Both the position numbers and the translations under genes were made by a program. From positions 6,100,345 through 6,164,344 of the forward strand of contig OU744451.1 of assembly GCA_916610825.1 (NCBI GenBank): a DNA stretch of 64,000 nucleotides. The letters run 5' to 3'. A model generated the notes under the pieces. The model was not told where the DNA came from. It did no database searches and saw only the letters and a list, made by a program, of their open reading frames with translations. The stretch comes from Haliclystus octoradiatus (taxonomy: Eukaryota > Cnidaria > Staurozoa > Stauromedusae > Haliclystidae). Positions 49,201 to 57,143 of the stretch are shown here, piece after piece; within the stretch, counting starts at the first letter, position 1; every line of letters starts with the position of its first letter.

Positions 49201-52200
49201 AGTTCATCCATTCCCCAATTCAGCCCATCGCAAGCTTTCTGTCGCCACTACAGACCCTACCAATCCAAAAAAAAAGATTTGGATCAGTGTACAGGCTATT
49301 CAGATGAAAGCCTCCTTAATGCAACTTGTGATACAGTCATACCTGTTATAACGGTCACCTCTATACAGCGGCCACCTGTCTATAGTGGTCACTTTTGCAA
49401 TGTCTAAAATAGTATTTTCTATTGAATCGAATCTGTATATAAGGCCACCTGTCTAGTGGTCAATTTATCTACCTCTTGTAGCTGGCCGTTATATACAGGT
49501 TTCACTGTATGATAATTATGAAATAAGCACCTACCTTATCCTTTTCATCTTCACTATCTGAACTATCACTACTAACAGTATATTGTTCAATCGTTTCACC
49601 ACGTAAAATCTTTATGATAGTTGTGTGAATTGATAGTCCAAATTTTTCATTTCCAGCCTCATTTAAATGTACATGATCGCCGTAAAATAAATCTTCATTT
49701 AATTTTTTATCTTCTACAATCCAATTATCTTCCGGTTTAATAAACGATATATTTCTTAATTTCATACTATTAACCAACTGAATCATTTTTTTATTGATCC
49801 GATGTATTTTGAGACGTCTAGGGTTATCTTCTAGTTCCCGTGGCAATAGTCCAACAATGATAACTTTAGCATTTGGTTTGGCTTCTTGTAAACAGTGGAC
49901 AATGCACTCTAGTCCATTGGCTATATCTTTAGCTGAGTCCGTATCAGTATTTTCTGTTCCTGCTTGAACAACAACAAGCTGTAGGTTCAGTGGTATCTCG
50001 CCATTCTCAAGACGCCATAAGACATGCTGGGTTCGATCACCACCAACACCAAAGTTAAGAACATGATAAGGATCAAAATATTTCATCCAAACACGGTTGT
50101 ACCTTGACAGACCACTAATCATTGAATCACCCATAAACATCATTCCAGAGGTTGCTGTACGTGCAATTTCAACAAATCTGTTATGTTCTTCGTGCCATCC
50201 TGCCTTGCCTATCCTTTCCTGAGGTGATGTTGGAACACTTTTCATGTAACCAGCTAAATGTTTCCTGACCGATGTTGGTGTGGCCATGTGCAATCCTCTA
50301 GCAATACTCATTGGATCTGTTTCATCCTAAAAATAAAATGACATATCCATAAAATTTCATGCCAATACATATAGGACAGTCTTGAGGCTGATGCACAGCG
50401 CCTAAACCATCATTGGCTCTTTTTCAGTAAACAAATAACAAAGAATTGGTATATAGCATGACACTTTATTATGAGTGCAACTAATATTTGACAACATTTA
50501 CAAATATACGTCACCAATAGTGATGGTAACCGACGTCCAAATTACAATTCGAATATTCGGTATCGCTTAATTAAAACTATTTGAATATTAATCGAATACT
50601 CTATTGTTTAAGAAAACAATATGGATTATTGTTCGCAAACAATGGAAATATGGAATCAGCCTCGCACGCAAGTTATTAGCAGACAAATCTCATATTGAAT
50701 TTTCTTGGTCGCCATTTTGTTTTGGCCGAAGAAAAAAGGTTTAATTAAAGGAACACAGTATTCTTTTCTTTGTTAAAATCATTTTGTTTTGTCTTTTTAA
50801 TACTATTTATTATAACTTTTCACTATTCGAAACACGGTCGAATAGTTGAAACAATGATTTGAATAGTTAGCTTTTGAAAACTATTTGAATATATTCAATC
50901 AAGGTCTTCTCAAGAATGAAGCTCAGAAGGTTTGATGTGTATATTTCTGATTGAAACAACAGAGCCTATTGGCTTGTATAAGAGTATATACCAATTTTTA
51001 GCATCAGGTTGTATTAGGCAAACTTCATCCATTACCCTGTATGATAACGCCAGACCTCTGCAAGCATGCCAATGGAATTTATCAGGAGAAGCCATCCCAC
51101 TTAATCAAGTAAATAAGAAAAGCTTGACAACCAGCAACTTTGTCCAGGTGTGATTGCATGTTTCAATTGGTGTAACATAGATCATTAACCCTTACGAATT
51201 GGTACTCTCTCACTATAACAAAATCCCATCATGTAATCCGGGTCGCATCTGATTGGTCAAAATTTGCGATTTAAGAAATACAAGACAAATAATTTTAGCA
51301 AAAAGTTTCTCTAGCCTAGGTGTTGTGACTCCAAGCCTCATAGAACAAAACACCAGGTAGAAGCCTGCATAGCAGTTCTTTTTTGATCGCAATGTATGTA
51401 AAACAACACATGATTTTCCGCTGATGAACATCCACTGAATTGTGGATAGAATTTTTGAAATTATAAATTACTTTGTCTTATCATTCAGTGCTTGAACAAT
51501 GCACCAAATTTAATTTATTTAGGTTTTATTTTCGCTGGGCAGAATATCACATGTTGATTCTCAAACTCTATGATAGGGTAGCCTAATGAATTAGAAGCTC
51601 TCTCTTTTCCCTGAAGTAAAACCATATCACATACTTCATCATCTTTAGCTTTACTGAGGGACTGTGCCTTTGCTATTGCCAATTTGGCTGCTCTCAATTG
51701 TCCACCATCTTTATCTCCGTTAGCCTCAGAACCAGCATCCACATTATGTAAATTAGCCTTGATACGTTCTTGATCAAACTATACATTACAGAAACAAATA
51801 AACAACTGTTAAAAACGATATCAAATTGATAACAAAACACAAACACATGATATGCAAATTAAAATGACAGCCTGAATAACATAGAAAAGGATGAAAATTC
51901 TCATACCATTTTATAATTAATCGCGTCATCATACTTACGTCCCACTCAAAAATGGATTAACTAAAAATCAGAAGACATGACAAGCAAACGTAGGTTAATC
52001 ATCCACAGTTAACATAACTAACAAAAACAACAAAATGTTATGGTTTATTTAATAGAAATACAACGCAAATTATACAACGAAAAATCCATCAGGGAACAAA
52101 TCTATTACTTTTAGTATGATTTATCACAAAGAGGAAGTCATGTATATCAACATCTTTATGCTTTTTGAACGGAAAATACGGAAGAAAATAGGGCCCAATA

Positions 52201-55130
52201 AAATATTTTTGCTTCTGGGATTCAATTAATTGTTTCCAAAGTTTTCTGAGTAATTACATCAACTAAACTTTATCACAGCTTTTATACAGGTGTCATTCTC
52301 ATAAGAATTCATGATAAAACTGTATCTTTTTACATATCTTCCATAGCAAAGAAAGTAAATTAGTTTTCTTCTGATTATAAAAAATTGAATACAATTATTT
52401 CCTACCTTTTCTTCTGAATTTGGGCTAGCCTTCCCGGGACTGAGAGTCCCAGAATCCCTCATTTTATCGAACCCAGGCAGATATAACTAACAGGGTCCAA
52501 CAAAAGTAGGGATCTTGGAACCATAGATTTCCATAAGGCTCAAGCAAATACAGAAGAAAGTTCATATCTTTAATGATTTATTGGTCAAACATCAACAAAA
52601 ACTTTAGAAGAAAAATATTGAAATATCATAGGATTACAGAAGGCTAAACTTTTTGTTCAACGCTGTATATAAGTTAGCGTATCTGTGTTTTGATATTTAA
52701 CTATTAGTTATATATTATCAATGGACAGAATTACAACAAGTACCTTTCGTTGCCGTATTTCTTCTTTCTTTTTCTCCAAAAACGCAGTTGGAATACCGCC
52801 AATATTTTCTTGCGCGCTTGATAATAATTCCCATAGATCTGCCATGAATAGACGTGCATTTTTTCCGTTGAGGAATCCTGTGATTTGAATTTGCATGCCT
52901 TTTGGTTCAGGGTTCTGAAAAAATAAAAGACAATCAATCAAGATGACTAATTGATTGATTGAAATGAGTGGAATAATCCAAAATAAGATGAATTTGCTAA
53001 TGATACAGGGTTCGATAAAATGGGGGGGGTTCTGGTACTGCTTGTCCAAGAAGGCTAGCATAAATTCAGAAGTAAGGGGAAGAAATAGTTGTATTCAAGT
53101 TTTTATAATACAAAGAAGAATTATTTGCGTTCTTTTCTTTGGAAAATACGTAAAAAGTCACAGTTGCTGTCGTAATAAAGAGCTGTAAAAATGTTAACAC
53201 CAAAAATTAGAATCCCGGAAGGAAAAATATTTTATCAGACCATAACATACATACCTTGGTTTCTAGCAATTCGAATATGTATTCATTCAATACATCATCT
53301 TCTGTTCCAAGTAGCTCGCACGTGCGTTTTTGTATCCAAGGTTTTATAGTATCAAGATTAACTTTTTCCATATCAACCTATCACATAATTAGACAATTTC
53401 AAAAATAGTCTGAAATCAAGGATATCTAGATATTTGTAATGGGTATCAATGAGAATAAGGTAATTAACTACAACCAACAAAGGGGGAAATAGTCTGAAGT
53501 TCTGTAATTCTAATAAGTCAGTATAATAAACAAAACTCAATCATAATCATCTTTTGGGTTGTACTTTTCTTGAGCTAAGGCGAAACTGTTTTTTTCGTAG
53601 CCCAACACACACAACAACTCAGTGGCCAAAATCAGTGTGCGTTGGCAAAATAAAATGAGACGTAGCCAAATGACTTTTTTATTTTTGGCCAAAACTCACC
53701 GATTCACGACAACTCAACTTTGGGGTGGCCAAATAACTTTTTATTTTCGCAAACATCAACATACAGTCAATATCGCATAATACGTTATCGTACAATACGT
53801 TTTATTGCGTAATACGTTAAATTATTTTTGTCCTGGCCGAAATGCGGTCAACGTCAACTAGTTATTATTGAATAATACGTTATCATGTGGTTCATTTTAT
53901 CGCACAATAGGTTCCAGATAGTTGATCCCAAGAGGATTTTTTATCACTTAGTACGTATTTATTGTAAGATAATTCTTTGTTTGGCTGAGGTGTCTACAAT
54001 TAAATCTGTGAAAGCGTTAGAATCTACGGAAATCGCTTTTCTTTTGGAAATGAACACAACTTTGTTTATATCTCTTTCTGTAAACACCAGCCTATCAAAT
54101 TTATATGAATAGTGAGTGATTGTTGTGATTTTGTTTGGCTAGAATTATTCATAAGATATTCAAATGTTTACATCGCAAGAATCGTAGTTTTTACGTGTGA
54201 TGTCTGATTTTGAATTTCATTTTATTAATCAAAAAATTAATGGTGATCAGCGAGGTGATTTTAACTTTGAAAGATAAACTTGAGACATAAATAAAAAGGG
54301 TGTTTATCATTTATTCATTTATATTGTAATTGTAACAGATATATGCTATTGTTATTTGATTTGAACTAGTTTTTGAGAAATAAGATATATGAACAGCGAT
54401 GTTTAATTTATATTTCTTTATAAAAACATGCGCTGATGATAAGTCTACGGCCCTATTGTGCAATTTTCGCGACCATTTTTTTTGTTTACTCTCTATTGTT
54501 TTTCTTTCCATTGTTCTTTCAAAATCGCATATTACGTTAATCGTGTAATGTGTTATTTTCTCCGTGGTCCCAACGATAACGTATTATGCGATATTGACTG
54601 TATTGAAGCACTATTTTAGTTGACAAAATGTCATTTTCAAAGCTGAATCAAAGCTGTGTTGGCCAAAGCGGTCGAATCACTTTTTTGATTTTGCCAACAA
54701 CTTTGAAAAAGGTTGCGAACAATAGATTGTTGGTTTATGTTGGCCAAATTTTTGATCATCTTCAAACTGCTTTTTTTTGCAATCAAACACACGCCAACTC
54801 AACCTGATTCAGCCCAACTCAATTTTGGGATGGCAAAATGGCTTTTATTTTGGCCAACATTCACAAACATCAGGGTTATCGTGTGTTGGGCTACAAAAAA
54901 AAAGTCTATTAACAAATTAGAACTAATACATACCTTCTTCTCCAGCACGGTTTCAAATTTCATTGATTTCAGAAGCTTTTTATTTTTGTCTGAGAATCTA
55001 CTATCTTGGTCAGCACTGGTACCCTGCAATGAAAATAGAAACAGTAGTTACGTAACATGAATAACACATTTCAGTTTGGTGTATAGACAGTTTTATCAAG
55101 TAAAAAGTACTGCAAGCTTACCACCCTCAT
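40670..55130 (-). CDS. SRRM1: SRRM1-type splicing coactivator with an inserted SGNH hydrolase domain, complete
   Basis: Nuclear SR-related protein that bridges exon-bound SR proteins and snRNPs in splicing. Thirteen coding exons, in order: 55122-55130, 54934-55023, 53255-53377, 52744-52914, 51635-51778, 49535-50326, 48642-48675, 47096-47123, 46558-46968, 43736-45509, 42712-42819 and 40670-40798 (twelve spans; a leader exon may precede). Every junction has GT-AG and the phases fit throughout, giving about 1270 residues. Residues 4-131 match SRRM1 (GTSADQDSRFSDKNKKLLK, then the PWI domain IKPWIQKR...FLNGKNARLFMADLW). Residues 180-443 are the SGNH domain described separately. Residues 444-1192 are RS repeats (SPSPRRR and variants). 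Then a Lys/His-rich stretch (HKKHKKHSSKHKKHKHKKK) and the conserved C-terminal motif LEKALREKALQSM of SRRM1. Retention of intron 5 would stop after 27 more residues near AATAAA signals. Confidence 0.92.
40842..40999. mobile_element. GGGTCCGACAAAA-type MITE, right end replaced by duplication
   Basis: Starts AGGGTCCGACAAAAGTAGG like the family but its right part runs into the 283-bp duplication at 40988 instead of the TTTTGTCGGACC end. Confidence 0.7.
40988..41270 (+). repeat. 283-bp segmental duplication, copy 2
   Basis: Second copy of 40040-40323, joined directly to a MITE of the GGTCCGACAAAA family. Ends in the same MASQNHEPLRR-encoding stretch, then diverges. Lies in the last SRRM1 intron. 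Confidence 0.85.
41358..41490. mobile_element. Degenerate CAGTGAAACCTG-type MITE
   Basis: Contains TATAAAGGTCACCTGCATG, CAATTTATCTACCTCTCATA and the right end TTATATACAGGTTTCACT, as in the elements at 46399 and 49334. Left end decayed. Confidence 0.6.
41565..41728. mobile_element. MITE related to 13119-13272
   Basis: Starts CAGTCAAACTCAGCTTATAT after TA; right end GATGTTAAGAAAGATCAACTG is a decayed inverted copy. In the last SRRM1 intron. Confidence 0.6.
41921..42598. mobile_element. Harbinger-like element, TAA target duplication
   Basis: Starts GGCTGCGTTTACACGACAAG and ends CTTGTGTAAATGTAGCC, with TAA at 41918-41920 and 42599-42601. Second copy of the family at 28971-29619; multiple CCCGGGT motifs. 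In the last SRRM1 intron. Confidence 0.78.
42935..43085. repeat. Foldback repeat, relative of 14212-14363
   Basis: Inverted arms with CTGATCATCAGTCGATTTAT and ATAAATCGTCTGATGATCGA around a central AT-rich loop. In the SRRM1 intron between exons 43736 and 42819. Confidence 0.6.
43106..43218. repeat. (ATT)n microsatellite
   Basis: About 110 bp of nearly pure ATT/TTA repeats in an SRRM1 intron. On the minus (transcribed) strand it reads AAT. Confidence 0.95.
46399..46487. mobile_element. 89-bp CAGTGAAACCTG-type MITE, TA-flanked
   Basis: Ends CAGTGAAACCTGTATATAAC and GTTATAACAGGTTTTACTG, TA on both sides. The most compact and complete copy of this family in the window; in the SRRM1 intron 70 bp from exon 46558-46968. 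Confidence 0.8.
46688..46815 (-). repeat. 18-bp coding minisatellite (SPSPRR repeats)
   Basis: Within the SRRM1 RS exon 46558-46968, tandem 18-bp units encode SPSPRR six or seven times. The units differ mainly at silent positions. Confidence 0.85.
48280..48458. mobile_element. GGTCCGACAAAA-type MITE, decayed
   Basis: Internal family sequence (TTATTGGTCAAACGTCAACA) and right end CCTTTTGTCGAACCTG; left end decayed. In an SRRM1 intron. Confidence 0.55.
49334..49507. mobile_element. CAGTCATACCTG-type MITE, TA-flanked
   Basis: Left end CAGTCATACCTGTTATAACG, right end CGTTATATACAGGTTTCACTG, TA on both sides. About twice the length of 46399-46487, with an internal repeat of the family sequence. 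The right end lies 27 bp from the splice donor of the SGNH exon. Confidence 0.75.
49535..50326 (-). CDS. SGNH hydrolase (PAFAH1B2/3-like) domain exon inside SRRM1
   Basis: One exon of 264 codons, phase 0 at both ends, with acceptor TTTTATTTTTAG and donor AAG|GTAGGT. The encoded domain resembles the catalytic subunits of platelet-activating-factor acetylhydrolase IB: WHEEHNRFVEIA, block I GDSM (Ser247 of the fusion), FGVGGDRTQHVLWRLENGE, VVVQAGTENTD, VGLLPRE, and block V YGDHVHLNEAG (Asp396, His399). The family's block III is GTNN; here it is GTEN, so the usual oxyanion-hole Asn may be replaced. The domain is followed by an acidic Ser-rich tail (SSDSSDSEDEKDK) leading into RS exons. There is no stop in the exon; reading through the donor ends ten codons later. 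Met185 or Met193 of the fusion could start a shorter protein if an internal promoter exists, but it would still need the RS exons to end. Confidence 0.88.
50516..50897. mobile_element. hAT relic related to 36178-36627
   Basis: Shares the left end (TAGTGATGGTAACCGACGTC) and most of the interior (GAATATTAATCGAATACT, ATTGTTCGCAAACAATGGAA) with the complete element at 36178-36627, but the right end is missing. In the SRRM1 intron just before the SGNH exon. Confidence 0.75.
52490..52666. mobile_element. GGGTCCAACAAAA-type MITE
   Basis: Starts ACAGGGTCCAACAAAAGTAG and ends CTTTTTGTTCAACGCTGT. Same family as 35516-35682. In an SRRM1 intron. Confidence 0.7.
53007..53240. mobile_element. GGGTTCGATAAAA-type MITE, diverged
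   Basis: Starts ACAGGGTTCGATAAAATGGG and ends ATTTTATCAGACC. Diverged family member close to SRRM1 exon 53255-53377. Confidence 0.5.
53597..54894. mobile_element. DNA element with GTAGCCCAACACAC ends, interrupted by a second element
   Basis: Inverted ends GTAGCCCAACACAC and GTGTGTTGGGCTAC with T-rich / A-rich tracts just outside. The body contains many GGCCAAA motifs and no transposase frame. A TA-flanked element occupies 53764-54600. In the SRRM1 intron between exons 54934 and 53377; the right end is about 40 bp from an exon. Confidence 0.7.
53764..54600. mobile_element. TA-flanked element with CAGTCAATATCGCATAATAC ends
   Basis: The ends CAGTCAATATCGCATAATAC and GTATTATGCGATATTGACTG are near-perfect inverted repeats of about 28 bp, TA on both sides. 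Internal ATAATACGTTA motifs recur. 837 bp, no transposase frame; Tc1/mariner-type, inserted into 53597-54894. Confidence 0.85.
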
Positions 55131-55304
55131 GTTGACTGTTGATCAGTTCAAAAATAAACTAGCAATCTGAATGAAAAAAATATATAAATCATAAAAAATC
55201 AAGATTTAAGATTCAATAAGTTGAAAGTAGTATTGATATTGTTAGCAGCATCGTGCAGGGTCCAACAAACTATTTTCCTTTCCAGGATTTATATTCAAAA
55301 ATTT

Positions 55305-55475
55305 TCAACACTAGAATCTCCAAAATAACATGTTCAAGATGGATTCTGACGGGGAAAGATTTTCGCTGTACAAAACACAACTGTGACATTTAAGAATAGA
55401 AAAAAAGTTCAATCCATATTCGTTCTATCCCATATTCGTTCTATCCCCAAAGACGATATAGACACTTTAAATACT
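55305..55475. repeat. Diverged single arm of the 58757-59714 foldback
   Basis: Shares the ordered blocks GAATCTCCAAAAT, CATGTT, GACGG-GAAAGA and TTCTATCC with the right arm of the foldback at 59570-59714. Only one arm is present. Confidence 0.6.
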
Positions 55476-55775
55476 AATGCTTTTACTATGAATAAATATG
55501 ACGTAGACCGGACAGAACTTTGTCACAACGGCGTTGTTTGCAAGGATGAAACGTTATTAAAAGGACTGCGGCGCCATCAAAGCTTGAAATTTTTGACTGG
55601 TGCAAGGGCTCTTTTTGCACCAGCCTGAATCTGTCCCTGTTGTATCCTTATTACTGGAAGTAGGCCTACCTCTATGTAAAGTGTGGACTTTGTGTCGGAA
55701 ATTAAGCGGATTTTCATTATATTTCAACAGGGCTAAGTACTAGCTTCTAAATGTTGGTGAGGGAAATGATAAAGC

Positions 55776-55947
55776 CAGGATCTGACAAAAGTGGGGATCC
55801 TGGGATCCTAGATCTCGGAAGGCTAGAGCAAATTCAGAAGAAAATCAATAAATTTTTGATTTATAGGCCAAACCTCAACAAAAAATTCAGAAGAAAACGT
55901 ACAATGTTGTGCAAGATTCCGGAAGGCTAAACTTTTTGTCGGACACT
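55776..55947. mobile_element. GGATCTGACAAAA-type MITE
   Basis: Family member with ends AGGATCTGACAAAAGTGG and CTTTTTGTCGGACA and the internal block AAATTCAGAAGAAAA. Confidence 0.65.
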
Positions 55948-57143
55948 TGATAAAGCCTCATTTCACTCACTGTAGGCATACTGTTTTTGTTATTTTTTTC
56001 CTCCGGCTGGATTTACTTGAAAATATATAGAAAATTGTAAGAACAACACAAAATGTGCGGCCAGAACAGGTCTAAAGCTATATAGGAATTTGTTCTACAG
56101 CTAATATCTAATTATTTTTTTTAATTAATTAATTACATTTCATAATTTTTATCCGTTTTTTACAACAAAATGACATAATTTTCATGATTATTTAGATTCT
56201 ATATCTAAAATTTGCCTACATATGTGATCCACCTGCTCAAAATTACACCAGAATTCAGCTTTCAGCCGCACATTTTCGGAGAAAAGTTACGACCTTGGCC
56301 GCGCACAATGCATTCTTTCCAATCTGGGGCACACCCGAGATTCAATGATATTTAGTTTTTTACGGTCAAACGTAACAAAGTATCAGCTGTTGCGCATCCA
56401 AGATCTCGGAAAAAACTGCCCTTCTCTGCAGACTGGGTCGCATGCAGCAAACTCTACAGTCTGGTCTAAGTATTCCTTTGTAGGCCAATTATCAGAGCAT
56501 CAATTCTTCCAGGATAACAACAACACGAAAAGTACAACGGCTACTACTTATCATTTTCAATTTGAAATCTTCAACAGTAACTGTAACTAATTACTTTTGA
56601 ACAAAATTGAATTACTAACTAGAAATAGATGATAATTTTAGATACTCATCAATCTGATCTAGCCAGACACGCAGCCTCTTTTCAATTTCGAGAAATACTG
56701 TTCAGATTGAGCACATTTGTTCTCCAATAAAATGATATCATTAACCATAGAATTAACATTAAAATAACAAGTTTATTTTTAACTAACAACTGAATCTAGA
56801 TTATACATATTATAACCCAGAATAGTAGCTACCTTTTGACAATTTGTTTGATGTTCACAACGAAACCACCATTTTATTCCTCGTGTAATCTTCATTCGCG
56901 CTTCGAATAAATAAATTGTTTGATACCCATAATGCAATGAAATTACGAAAGAGGCTTCTATGAAATGGTACATGTAAACATGAAAATTTTCAAATTCAAA
57001 TTAGACCACTGTGAACACAGACGTTTTCTGATTGAAATTACTTGAGTTCTATTGAAGTGTTGAATTATAGGGCAACCAGCTCAACTTATTTAGAGATACC
57101 ATGGTATTTATGGAGTGATGTAATGTGCAATGAAGGCTAAACT

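Larger units (their letters stand above)
55131..57143. other. Divergent intergenic region, SRRM1 and coiled-coil gene
   Basis: 2 kb between the start codons of two genes facing away from each other, so both promoters should be here. It holds a foldback relic (55305-55475) and a MITE (55776-55947). No exon or clear TATA box recognised. Confidence 0.45.
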
